A stretch of 55,308 nucleotides of DNA from UBA5314 sp040217815 (GTDB taxonomy: Bacteria; Bacillota; Syntrophomonadia; Syntrophomonadales; Syntrophomonadaceae): contig JBEHWI010000021.1 in the NCBI GenBank assembly GCA_040217815.1, forward strand, positions 1 through 55,308, given 5' to 3'. The translations under genes and the position numbers were made by a program. Position 1 is the first letter of the stretch; every line of letters starts with the position of its first letter. The notes beneath the pieces are model-generated. The model searched no databases, had not been told where the DNA came from, and worked only from the letters and a program-made list of their open reading frames with translations. This document shows positions 24,698 to 32,853 of this stretch, one piece after another.

Positions 24698-25415
24698 TTT
24701 CCCCACCCCTTTCACCATTATCTTCTTCCCGATCAACCGGCTTGCGGGCGGGCTCCGGTTCCGGTTCCCGAAGATTTTTCACCAGTTCTTCAGGCCGGCC
24801 TTCGGTTTGGGGACCGCCCTGTAAGCGCTCTCTGGTCTCGCCGATCAGCTCGGCCAGTAAGACAGCCAGTATCCCGGCCAGGATCAAGGAATCAAAAGCG
24901 CCGGCTCCGCCAACATGGACGATGCCGCGATTTCCAGTAGTAAGCAGGTAGTATAACTGACCCAGATCCAGGGCGAAAACACCCATGACTGCAGCAAAAA
25001 AAGCGCCCCTCCGGCTGCGACCGGCCAGGTAGCCTACAATGCCGGCCACCAGGGGATAAATGTAAATCGGATCAATAAAAATACGCTCCGGTTCAGCCCC
25101 CAGATAACGCCCGGCCAGGAATAAGACCAGACCGGTAACAACAGCAGCTACGGCCGAGCGTATTTTCTCCATGGCAGTCCCGGCCGCCAGCCATACGTAA
25201 ATGGCCAGCCCTACAGCCACCACCCCGCCGAGATTTATAGTAACCCGGGAGCTTATTGGCAGGTCAAAAAAGCTGCCCACGATAATTGCAGCTATTACCG
25301 CCAGGGCTCCCCTATCACTTAGCCGCAAGCGATCCAATACCCGGTGGGCAATGCCAAAGTATATCAGTATCGAAATAACGACCAGGGTAATAAGCCCAAA
25401 AGGGAAATTCCTCAT
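24690..25415 (-). CDS. DUF1614 family membrane protein (241 aa)
   Basis: About six membrane helices beginning FPFGLITLVVISILIYFGIAH and including LRLSDRGALAVIAAIIVGSFFDLPI and GGAGAFDSLILAGILAVLLAELIGE, which match DUF1614. A hydrophilic C-terminal tail rich in E, P and R (GGPQTEGRPEELVKNLREPE) follows. Its stop overlaps the spoIIP start by 8 nt, so it heads the sporulation cluster. Function unknown. Confidence 0.82.
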   Translation of the reverse strand: MRNFPFGLITLVVISILIYFGIAHRVLDRLRLSDRGALAVIAAIIVGSFFDLPISSRVTINLGGVVAVGLAIYVWLAAGTAMEKIRSAVAAVVTGLVLFLAGRYLGAEPERIFIDPIYIYPLVAGIVGYLAGRSRRGAFFAAVMGVFALDLGQLYYLLTTGNRGIVHVGGAGAFDSLILAGILAVLLAELIGETRERLQGGPQTEGRPEELVKNLREPEPEPARKPVDREEDNGERGGENA

Positions 25416-25503
25416 TCACCTCATCCTTTCAATGATTTTCAAAGAGTATATTTCCCTTTTTTTCGGGCTTTTATGTAATTAAATAGTTTGTCTCTGAAGG
25501 AAA

Positions 25504-25544
25504 AGGGGCGCCCCCGAATGCTTTGCATTTCGGTCGCGTCCCCT
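25504..25544. repeat. GC-rich palindrome between the CoA-disulfide reductase and DUF1614 genes
   Basis: AGGGGCGC ... GCGTCCCCT outer arms with an inner CCGAATGC/GCATTTCGG stem. It can form a long hairpin downstream of the minus-strand gene ending at 25578. There is no U-run, so a REP-like repeat or mRNA-end hairpin is more likely than a standard terminator. Confidence 0.6.
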
Positions 25545-25577
25545 ATTGTTCATGGATTAAATATTTCTAATTTGTGT

Positions 25578-27233
25578 CTATTTATTGCTAGTAGCTTTAA
25601 AAGCCTTGTACGACATATAGCCTCCGGAAACGTTGTATACCTTGTATCCCTTTTGCCTTAAAATGCGGTTGGCCACGTAGGCTCGGATGCCCACCTGACA
25701 GGTAACCAGAACCGGCCGGTCTTTAGGTATTTCATTTATTCTGTCCCTTATATCGTCTACCGGAATATTCACCGCTCCGTCTACTCCCCCAGCTTCAATT
25801 TCCCGGGGAGTACGAACATCAATTAGAAAGCCACCTTTGTCCACCAGGTCGGGTACTTGTTCCCAGGCCACCGATTCAACATCGCCATTTATAATATTGC
25901 CGGCTGTATAGCCCAGCATATTCACCGGGTCCTTGGCTGAAGAGAAGGGCGGAGCATAAGCCAATTCCAGCTCCTGCAGGTCGAACACCGTCATTCCCGC
26001 CCGAATTGCGGTAGCCAGGACGTCGATCCGTTTGTCAACCCCTTCCGAACCTACGATCTGAGCGCCCAAAACCTTGCCCGTAACCGGAGCAAAAAGCAGT
26101 TTCGCAGCCATCTGCCGCCCCCCAGGGTAATAAGTAGCATGGGGAAAGGGGTGGGTATGGCAGCTCAGGTATTCAATCCCCCGACTTTTTAAAGTCTTTT
26201 CATTCGCCCCGGTAACGCCTATAACCAGGTCCATCACCCGCACGATGCCGGTCCCTTGCGCACCCTTATACGGTATGGGTCGGCCGGCTATGTTGTCGGC
26301 TACTATCCTACCCTGCCGGTTGGCCGGACTGGCCAATGGTATCAATACATCCTGCCCGGTAACATAATGCTTGACTTGAATGGCATCTCCCACTGCGTAT
26401 ATGAAAGGATCGGATGTCTTTAGAAACTCATCTACCTGGATGCCGCCGGTCGAACCAATAGCCAATCCGGCTTCTTTAGCCAGCTTGACTTCTGGCCTTA
26501 CCCCGGCACCGAGGATTACTACATTGGCATCAATCTTTTCCCCTCCAGCCAATCGCACCGCCTGAACCTGGTCTTCTCCCTCCAGTGCTTCAGCCAGAGA
26601 ATTCAAGTACAGGTTTACCCCCTGTTTTTTAAGATACTGCTGAACTATGGAAGCCATGTCGGCATCCAGTGTGCCCATGACCTGGGTGCCTGCTTCGATA
26701 AGATGAACCTTTACATTTTGCTGCAAAAGGACTTCCACCATTTCCAGACCGATGTAACCAGCACCGACAACCGCTGCGCTTTGGGGCTGAGTATTTTCGA
26801 TATAGGCTTTTACCGCGTCACTGTCCGGAACATTGCGGATGGTAAAAACACCTGTCAAATCCACTCCAGGTATGGGAGGAATAACAGGTGCCGCTCCGGG
26901 TGATAAGACCAGATTATCGTAGTTTTCCCGGTATACCTCACCGGTCTGGTGGTTCTGAATCTCTACCTCTTTGGATTCCGGTATTATGCGAACTACTTCG
27001 CTTAAGGTCCTTACCTCGATATTAAAGCGACGATGCATGGCCTTGGGAGTCTGAACCAGCAGGCTGGCCCTTTTCTTTATGGTACCTCCCACATAATAGG
27101 GCAGCCCGCAGTTGGCAAAGGAAATGTATTCCCCTCGCTCTAACATAATTATTTCCGCTGCCTCGTCCAGCCTTCTGAGCCGGGCCGCCGCACTGGCCCC
27201 GCCGGCTACTCCACCGACAATAACCACCTTCAT
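25578..27233 (-). CDS. CoA-disulfide reductase-like flavoprotein fused to a rhodanese domain (551 aa)
   Basis: Pyridine-nucleotide disulfide oxidoreductase. Residues 1-450 have VVIVGGVAGGASAAARLRRL (FAD) and the single active-site cysteine motif SFANCGLPYYVGG, plus AAVVGAGYIGLEMVEVL (NAD) and YAVGDA. Residues about 460-551 are a rhodanese domain with the active-site loop TCQVGIRAY. CoADR-rhodanese enzymes reduce CoA-disulfide or CoA-persulfide/polysulfide. ATG 27233 is preferred because GGAGG lies 9 nt upstream; an extra N-terminal 10 codons (27263) lack a ribosome site. The DsrE-like domain often fused to these enzymes is absent; a separate DsrE-like gene lies at 51291. Confidence 0.93.
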   Translation of the reverse strand: MKVVIVGGVAGGASAAARLRRLDEAAEIIMLERGEYISFANCGLPYYVGGTIKKRASLLVQTPKAMHRRFNIEVRTLSEVVRIIPESKEVEIQNHQTGEVYRENYDNLVLSPGAAPVIPPIPGVDLTGVFTIRNVPDSDAVKAYIENTQPQSAAVVGAGYIGLEMVEVLLQQNVKVHLIEAGTQVMGTLDADMASIVQQYLKKQGVNLYLNSLAEALEGEDQVQAVRLAGGEKIDANVVILGAGVRPEVKLAKEAGLAIGSTGGIQVDEFLKTSDPFIYAVGDAIQVKHYVTGQDVLIPLASPANRQGRIVADNIAGRPIPYKGAQGTGIVRVMDLVIGVTGANEKTLKSRGIEYLSCHTHPFPHATYYPGGRQMAAKLLFAPVTGKVLGAQIVGSEGVDKRIDVLATAIRAGMTVFDLQELELAYAPPFSSAKDPVNMLGYTAGNIINGDVESVAWEQVPDLVDKGGFLIDVRTPREIEAGGVDGAVNIPVDDIRDRINEIPKDRPVLVTCQVGIRAYVANRILRQKGYKVYNVSGGYMSYKAFKATSNK

Positions 27234-27324
27234 AATAACTCCCTCCTTTTTACTGTTTTGCAAGCAACATCTGGTTTCTCTATATTTCTTAAAGCTTCTG
27301 CAAAAGCTCTCCTTTAGGATTCAT

Positions 27325-27359
27325 AAAATAAAAACCCGACCAGTCTAAAGCAAGTCGGG
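27325..27359 (-). terminator. Intrinsic terminator overlapping the end of fni
   Basis: CCCGAC / GTCGGG stem with 13-nt loop, then TTTTTATTTT. The 5' arm lies within the last codons of the isopentenyl isomerase gene, and the stop codon is in the loop. Confidence 0.8.
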
Positions 27360-28442
27360 CGCTTGGCTCGTGCTGTCAAAGGTAAAGGCCCAACAGCCTT
27401 CCGGGTCCTCGCGTCTTAAAGCTATATTCCGCACCCGCAGCCATTCAGCCGTACGTCCGGTAACGAGAAGCGGCTTTCTCCTTAAGTCTTCCCAGGTTCG
27501 GGCACCGCTCATAAGTAAAACAGCCTTTAACCTGTATAATAACTCACTCAACAGGTGGTCCAGGCTTTCTTTTCCCTCTTCCATGAGGATTCGCAAAAAC
27601 CAGCCCGCCACGCCACAGGCGTTTGCCCCCAGAGCCATGGCTTTGCCCATATCGCTGGCCGAGCGCACACCTCCTGAAGCAATCAAGGTTAGCGGCTGTT
27701 CCAAAGATAGGATTTCGGCTATACTGGCCGCACTGGGAATCCCCCAGTTGTCCAATTCCTGGTTAAAAAGTCCATAACGACGGTCTTCAATCCTAATGAA
27801 GTTGGTGCCCCCGCTTCCCCCGCTGTCGAAAACGCTTATACCGGCCCGGTATAAGCGGCCGGCGCTTTCCCGGGAAAAACCGAAGCCGACTTCTTTGGCA
27901 ATAACCGGTACCGGACTTTCCAGAACGGTTTCTTCAATTCGAGCTATAGTCCCTTTAAACCTGCGGTCCCCTTCGGCCATGGCCATTTCCTGGGGAACGT
28001 TAAAGTGCAGTTGCAGGGCATCGGCACCTATCATCTGCACCGCCCGCCGGGCATGCTCTTTTTGACTGGCAGCGCCTACGTTGGCGATAATTAAACCAAA
28101 GGGATTTACTTCTCTGACAATCGAGAAGGTGTCGGTCCAGCCCGGCTCGTCAAGGGCCACCGTCTGCGAGCCGACTGCCATACCCAGCTGGTACTTGGCC
28201 GCCAAACTGGCCAGATCACGGTTAATCCTCCGGCCTATTTCGCTGCCCCCGGTAATGGCATTTATAATGAGCGGCGCTGACAAATGCTTCCCCAGAACGT
28301 TGACGCTAATATCAATGTCCTCAATGTCCAATTCGGGCACCGAGTCATGCAGGATATGTATATCTTCAAATCCACTGCTTATAGGTCCCTCGGGAGTCTT
28401 GACAGCCAGATTGAGATGCTCCTCTTTACGCCGGCTTCTTAT
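27345..28442 (-). CDS. fni: Type 2 isopentenyl-diphosphate delta-isomerase (FMN-dependent)
   Basis: Interconverts IPP and DMAPP. Landmarks: APLIINAITGGSEIGRRINRDLA, GMAVGSQTVALDEP, LQLHFNVPQEMAMAEGDRRF, VIAKEVGFGFSRE, FDSGGSGGTNFIRIE and ASGGVRSASDMGKAMALGA. The conserved family start RSRRKEEHLNLA is present upstream of the first ATG/GTG/TTG codon (GTG 28340). The only codon ahead of it with a proper ribosome site (GGGGAGG, 8 nt away) is ATA at 28442, overlapping the mobA stop. I therefore place the start there (365 aa); if GTG 28340 is used the protein would lose a conserved 34-residue N-terminus. Together with ispH it completes the end of the MEP route. Confidence 0.85.
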   Translation of the reverse strand: MRSRRKEEHLNLAVKTPEGPISSGFEDIHILHDSVPELDIEDIDISVNVLGKHLSAPLIINAITGGSEIGRRINRDLASLAAKYQLGMAVGSQTVALDEPGWTDTFSIVREVNPFGLIIANVGAASQKEHARRAVQMIGADALQLHFNVPQEMAMAEGDRRFKGTIARIEETVLESPVPVIAKEVGFGFSRESAGRLYRAGISVFDSGGSGGTNFIRIEDRRYGLFNQELDNWGIPSAASIAEILSLEQPLTLIASGGVRSASDMGKAMALGANACGVAGWFLRILMEEGKESLDHLLSELLYRLKAVLLMSGARTWEDLRRKPLLVTGRTAEWLRVRNIALRREDPEGCWAFTFDSTSQAPDLL

Positions 28443-29050
28443 TTCAACAACCTCCCCGCGATGGTTTGGGCTTTTTCCAGGTCGTCTACATCATTAATAT
28501 TGAAAAACAATTCGTTCACGTCGCCAAAAGCGGCCAGCTCGCCCTCATTTACCACCACTGCATCAAGCTGCTCATAAAACAACCGGACCAGCTTCAACCA
28601 GCCACGTTCCAGGCTCTCATTTAAGAGCGGCAGACAACGACGGCTGTATACGGCGGCAGTGGGCTGCAGTCGCCCTTCTATCTCGGTGACCGCACTGTCA
28701 TGTTGACCCAGGCGGCTTAAAAGGTATTCCACGATTTCCATGCTCACAAACGGCATATCGCAACCGCATACAAAGGCCCGGTCGTTCCTTGCGTAGGTCA
28801 ATCCGGCGTGAATGCCGCTCAAAGGGCCCAGGCTGGGAATGAGGTCGGTATGGACCTGCACCCCCAGGTTGTTGAATAAATGGGGTTCATTGCTTATGAT
28901 AATGGTCTCCGCAAAATTCTTCTGAAACTTATCGATCAAGATGTCTATAATCCTTTGCCCGCCAATCTCGGCAAAGGCCTTGTTAAACTTCATCCTCGAA
29001 CTCTTGCCGCCGGCGAGAATAATCCCGCTAATCTCCACAATATCACCCAA
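28439..29050 (-). CDS. mobA: Molybdenum cofactor guanylyltransferase MobA
   Basis: Attaches GMP to molybdopterin, the last step for Mo-bisMGD enzymes. ISGIILAGGKSSRMKFNKAFAEIGG (GTP-binding LAGGxSxRM, residues 7-31), CGCDMPFVS (metal-binding DMP) and RLQPTAAVYSR fit the family; length 203 aa. The frame begins with TTG (29050); a GTG five codons in (29038), with GGGTGAT upstream, is an alternative. Its end overlaps fni by 4 nt. Confidence 0.88.
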   Translation of the reverse strand: MGDIVEISGIILAGGKSSRMKFNKAFAEIGGQRIIDILIDKFQKNFAETIIISNEPHLFNNLGVQVHTDLIPSLGPLSGIHAGLTYARNDRAFVCGCDMPFVSMEIVEYLLSRLGQHDSAVTEIEGRLQPTAAVYSRRCLPLLNESLERGWLKLVRLFYEQLDAVVVNEGELAAFGDVNELFFNINDVDDLEKAQTIAGRLLK

Positions 29051-29070
29051 TCTACGGATTGTTAAATTAT

Positions 29071-29094
29071 AAAAAAAGGCTGCTCCGCAGCCTT
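29071..29094 (-). terminator. Intrinsic terminator after the zinc-ribbon gene
   Basis: AAGGCTGC/GCAGCCTT stem with a 3-nt loop followed by a T-run (TTTTTTT) on the minus strand. Confidence 0.85.
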
Positions 29095-29107
29095 ATATTT
29101 TGGGAGT

Positions 29108-29314
29108 TCAAGCACCGCTGGCCGCCGCGCTGCAGCCTTGACTGCAACCGGGGCTAAAAGACGGTCTGGTCTTCCCAGTATGAAATTCAGATAATAACTG
29201 TTTGATATTTTTCGATGAGCAATTCGGGCATGTAACCTTATCCTTATCGGCATTGGATATCATCAAGTCGAATTTGCTGCCACAATCCTGACAGGCAAAA
29301 TCAAAGATAGGCAT
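29108..29314 (-). CDS. FmdB-type zinc ribbon protein (68 aa)
   Basis: From ATG 29314 (AGGAGG upstream) the protein reads MPIFDFACQDCGSKFDLMIS, then VTCPNCSSKNIKQL, the two CXXC pairs of an FmdB regulatory zinc ribbon. The C-terminus (CSQGCSAAASG) has two extra cysteines. Such proteins are thought to act as small regulators or adapters. The earlier GTG (29320) is on the ribosome site. Located just downstream of ispH-rpsA. Confidence 0.85.
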   Translation of the reverse strand: MPIFDFACQDCGSKFDLMISNADKDKVTCPNCSSKNIKQLLSEFHTGKTRPSFSPGCSQGCSAAASGA

Positions 29315-29335
29315 ACCCACCCCTCCTAGTGACTA

Positions 29336-31336
29336 TTAGTCCTCGTCCTGATTATCCAGGTAGGCGTCAACTTCATTCTTTTCTTTTTCAGCCTGGGCTT
29401 CGCGAATCGAGAGGCTGATCTTCTTTTCGTCATTGTTTATGTTTAAGATTTTGGTGGTTACTGCATCCCCAACGCTGACAACATCTTCCGGTTTTTCAAC
29501 TCTGCGATTGGCCAACTGGGATATGTGAACCAATCCATCAACACCCGGGGCCAATTCAACAAATGCGCCAAAAGGAGTAATTCTCACAACCGTTCCTTCG
29601 ATCAGATCGTTTTCCTGATATTGCCCAACCAGCTGTTCCCAGGGGCTCTTGAGCAGCTTTTTACGGCTCAGGGAAACCCGTTCCTTTTCCCGGTCCAGGC
29701 CCAGGATATACACCTCAACTTCATCGCCTTCCTGGAATACATTGGACGGATGTTCTATACGCCGATGGTCTATTTCGGATACATGCAGGAGTCCTTCGTA
29801 TCCCCCCAGATCGATAAAGGCCCCGTAGTCAACGATTCGTTTAATATGACCGGTAACCGTTTGACCTTCTTCAATTTTGCTCCAGAACTCTTTCTTCAAG
29901 CGGGATTTTTCTTCCGCTACCAGTTCCTTACGGGACAAAACCACCTGTGAGCCCCGCCGCTTATTGCGGTTGAACTCGATAATTTTAAATTCCAGGGTGC
30001 GGCCGATATATTCATCCAGGTTCTTAACATAAGTGTCATCGACATGGGAAGCGGGGAGAAACGCGGTTACACCTACATCAACCAGCAGACCGCCTTTAAC
30101 GCTTCCAGTTATGGTCCCTTCAACGGTCTGGTCTTCTTTGAAACGCTCTTCCAATTTGTCCAAAAGCTTCTGGGAATCAACCTTCTTTTTGGAAAGCAGG
30201 ATGTTGCCGTCATCATCCCACTTTAGAATCATGACTTCAATTTCATCCCCCACCTTGACCAGGTCCCGGGCTGACCCGACGTCGCTCAAAGAAAGCTCCC
30301 TCAAGGGGATGATGCCTTCTGATTTGCCGCCCACGTCTACCATAACCTCGTCATCCAGAACCTGTATTACGGTGCCCTTTATGATATCCCCCTTGGTCGG
30401 GGAGGCAAAATCAGCCATCTCCGCCTCCATTTTGGCGAATGAATCTTCCTGGTTGTTCTCCGCTGCTGGTGCGTGTTCGTTTAACTGGGTGTCTTTTTCG
30501 TCTTCCAAATTAGCCATCCTTTCCATTACCTCCTTAATAATCCAGTCGGGTGTGGAAGCACCAGCTGTAATACCCAGCAGGCTTATTCCTTTAAACCATT
30601 GTGGATTCAAATCCTGGACGTCATGAATCCGAATGGTTTTTACACCCGTACTCTGGCACTCTTTTGCGAGAGTGCTGGTATTTGAGCTTTGCGGATCACC
30701 AATCACCAGCATGAGATCTACCTGATTGCTCAGTTCCCGGGCAGCTTCCTGTCTTTTCCTGGTTGCCGAGCAGATTGTGTTAAAGACACGGATTTCTTTG
30801 CTCTTGCCTTGAAGAGCTCTAGCTACCTCAAGAAATTCGTTCTCATCCTTGGTGGTTTGAGATACCAGAGCGACCTTTTTCCCGTGGATCGCTTCGGCGT
30901 CCTGGCTTTTCGTTACAACTTTAGCTCTATACCCACACCAGCCCAAAATTGCCTGTACCTCGGGATGGTGCTCATCTCCAAAAACAATGATATCGTAATC
31001 TTCCTCCCGCATTTGAGAAACGATCTGATGAATTTCCTTGACCAGCGGGCAGGTCGCGTCCCTCATTTTCAACTGCATCCTCTGAGCAAGTTCCAATATT
31101 TCGGGAGTAGATCCATGGGTTCGCAGTAAGACTCCACAGTCCGGTGACTTGATCTCATCTAGGGTTTCCACTGGAGCCAGACCCCGTTTTTCATAATACT
31201 GGACTACGGACTTATTATGCACCAGCGGCCCGAGAGTATACCACATCCCCGGTTCTTTCAGGCATTCATCCGCCATCTGGACAGCTCTTTTAACCCCGGC
31301 ACAGAAGCCGGCATTTTTAGCCAACCGGGTTTGCAC
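29336..31336 (-). CDS. ispH-rpsA: Fused HMBPP reductase (IspH) - ribosomal protein S1 (RpsA) (666 aa)
   Basis: Residues about 1-285 are IspH, the last MEP-pathway step: Fe-S cysteines in NAGFCAGVKRA, RDATCPLV and NTICSATRKR, with histidines in FGDEHHPEV and the TTKDE loop. Residues about 315-660 hold four S1 RNA-binding repeats, starting at GDIIKGTVIQ, QTVEGTITGS, QTVTGHIKRI and DLIEGTVVRI. An acidic linker (DEKDTQLNEHAPAAENN) joins them. GTG start. This fusion is known from Clostridia. Downstream of cmk-plsC, as in many Firmicutes. Confidence 0.96.
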   Translation of the reverse strand: MQTRLAKNAGFCAGVKRAVQMADECLKEPGMWYTLGPLVHNKSVVQYYEKRGLAPVETLDEIKSPDCGVLLRTHGSTPEILELAQRMQLKMRDATCPLVKEIHQIVSQMREEDYDIIVFGDEHHPEVQAILGWCGYRAKVVTKSQDAEAIHGKKVALVSQTTKDENEFLEVARALQGKSKEIRVFNTICSATRKRQEAARELSNQVDLMLVIGDPQSSNTSTLAKECQSTGVKTIRIHDVQDLNPQWFKGISLLGITAGASTPDWIIKEVMERMANLEDEKDTQLNEHAPAAENNQEDSFAKMEAEMADFASPTKGDIIKGTVIQVLDDEVMVDVGGKSEGIIPLRELSLSDVGSARDLVKVGDEIEVMILKWDDDGNILLSKKKVDSQKLLDKLEERFKEDQTVEGTITGSVKGGLLVDVGVTAFLPASHVDDTYVKNLDEYIGRTLEFKIIEFNRNKRRGSQVVLSRKELVAEEKSRLKKEFWSKIEEGQTVTGHIKRIVDYGAFIDLGGYEGLLHVSEIDHRRIEHPSNVFQEGDEVEVYILGLDREKERVSLSRKKLLKSPWEQLVGQYQENDLIEGTVVRITPFGAFVELAPGVDGLVHISQLANRRVEKPEDVVSVGDAVTTKILNINNDEKKISLSIREAQAEKEKNEVDAYLDNQDED

Positions 31337-31386
31337 TTTTTACACCCCGCAAATACTTATTCGTATTTTCCCACCTAAATCCTTCT

Positions 31387-31977
31387 TTATTTCTGCAAAA
31401 GTGCGATAATATCCTTCTCTATCCTGTGACTTAACTCTTCCAGAGCGGCCGCGTGAGACAGCTCGGCCAGCCCTTCTGTATTTACAGGTCTTCCCAATTT
31501 AATTTTAAGCGGTTTAAACCATCCAAAGGGCAGAACCCCAGTTGTTCCGATGCACGCTGCTGGTAATATCGGGCACCCTGCTTTCAATGCAATCAATGCG
31601 GCGCCCGGTTTTACTTCAATCGGAGCCCCCCCCAGGACCCGGTGGCCTTCAGGAAATATCCCCAATATCTTGCCTTCTTTAACCAGTTCGAGGGCGGTAC
31701 GTATGGCCTGACGATCCACCGCTCCCCTCTTGATGGGAAAGGCGTAAACCATGGGTAGCAGACCTTTTAATACCGGTATATTAAAAAGCTCGGCTTTAGC
31801 CATGTAACAGAGCGGCCGCGGTAAGGCAAAGCCTAACATCAATGGGTCCCAATTGCTTATGTGATTGGCTACCACAATAACCGGACCAGACCCGGGCAGG
31901 TTATTAAGGCCCTCTCTTTTCAACCCCAGCAGGGAGAAAAGGATCAGACCAGTGTATCTAACTACCGTATAGAGCAC
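31387..31977 (-). CDS. plsC: 1-acyl-sn-glycerol-3-phosphate acyltransferase
   Basis: Converts lysophosphatidic acid to phosphatidic acid at the membrane. The acyltransferase motif NHISNWDPLM (NHX4D) lies near residue 38, followed by MAKAELFNIPVLKG, FPIKRGAVD and LGIFPEGHRV (motif III), IPAACIGTTG-like LPAACIGTTG. A hydrophobic N-terminus gives membrane association. GTG start overlaps the end of cmk by 20 nt. 196 aa is normal for the short class. Confidence 0.93.
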   Translation of the reverse strand: MLYTVVRYTGLILFSLLGLKREGLNNLPGSGPVIVVANHISNWDPLMLGFALPRPLCYMAKAELFNIPVLKGLLPMVYAFPIKRGAVDRQAIRTALELVKEGKILGIFPEGHRVLGGAPIEVKPGAALIALKAGCPILPAACIGTTGVLPFGWFKPLKIKLGRPVNTEGLAELSHAAALEELSHRIEKDIIALLQK

Positions 31978-32638
31978 TATCGGTCTCCTTAATTATGGTG
32001 AGCACCTTGTTAAGAACCTCATCTATATGCATATAACTGCTGTCAATAACTATGGAGTCGGGCAGGACTTTCAAGGCCCCGATCTGGCGTTCACTGTCGC
32101 TATGGTCCCTGGCCATGATATCCTCTTCCAGGGATAAAAGCTCCGGAGTCCCGTCAGCGATATTCATCTCCCGGGCGCGCCGCCTGGCTCTTTCCTCCAG
32201 GGTGGCGGTCAAAAAGAATTTGAACTCGGCGTCCGGCAAAACACACTCCCCTATATCCCGGCCGTCCATAACTACCGATTGGGTGCAGGCCATCTCCTGC
32301 TGCTGTTTAACCATTACTTCCCTGACCTCGGGATGCCGGGACAGGGATGCAACCAGGCTGCTAACCCGGGGAAGCCTGATCTCCTTGCTAATATCTATAT
32401 CATCACAAAAGACTTTTTGTTCATGATCAGCATTTTTAAACTGGATGCTTGTCTGAAGGGCCATTTGGCGCAGGTCTAGTGGATCGTCAAAGTTCCTGCC
32501 TTCTTTTAAGGCTTTCCAGGTCAATGCCCGGTACATAGCTCCTGTGTCGATATACACAAAGCCCAGTTCCTGGGCCACCCTTCTGGCAACGGTGCTTTTA
32601 CCCGCACCCGCCGGTCCATCGATCGCAATTTTCATCAT
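31958..32638 (-). CDS. cmk: Cytidylate kinase
   Basis: Phosphorylates CMP/dCMP. MMKIAIDGPAGAGKSTVARRVA (P-loop residues 8-17), VYIDTGAMYRALTWKAL, MDGRDIGECVLPDAEFKFFLTAT and ARRRAREMNI (lid) are typical; 226 aa. First gene of cmk-plsC-ispH/rpsA, a conserved Firmicute order. ATG 32638 or the next ATG can start it. Confidence 0.96.
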   Translation of the reverse strand: MMKIAIDGPAGAGKSTVARRVAQELGFVYIDTGAMYRALTWKALKEGRNFDDPLDLRQMALQTSIQFKNADHEQKVFCDDIDISKEIRLPRVSSLVASLSRHPEVREVMVKQQQEMACTQSVVMDGRDIGECVLPDAEFKFFLTATLEERARRRAREMNIADGTPELLSLEEDIMARDHSDSERQIGALKVLPDSIVIDSSYMHIDEVLNKVLTIIKETDSALYGS

Positions 32639-32790
32639 GCTACCACCCAGATATACTCTTTAATATTTTAGCACATGCATCCAGTCAAAAACTACCGTTT
32701 TCACTTTAAAGGCATGTCTGAAATAACCGCCCGCCCTTTGCTCACTACGATCGATCTACCTTGATTATTTCCATTTAATAAAAATCATAT

Positions 32791-32832
32791 AAAAAAATAA
32801 ACCTGCCCGTTTAAAAATTTTAAAAGGCAGGT
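32791..32832 (-). terminator. Intrinsic terminator after aroA
   Basis: ACCTGCC/GGCAGGT arms with an AT-rich loop, followed by a T-rich run (TTTATTTTTTTAT). It lies 22 bp after the stop and separates aroA from cmk. Confidence 0.7.
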
Positions 32833-32853
32833 CTCTGGCGTCGGTTAAGTCTA

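Noticed and set aside
28439..28445. A -1 ribosomal frameshift producing a MobA-isomerase fusion
   Set aside because: The TTG AAA TAA end is not a good slippery heptamer and no pseudoknot is evident; a non-standard start with a strong ribosome site is simpler.
29336..31336. IspH-S1 fusion as a novelty
   Set aside because: This arrangement is established in Clostridia, so it is reported as a feature but not as a new finding.
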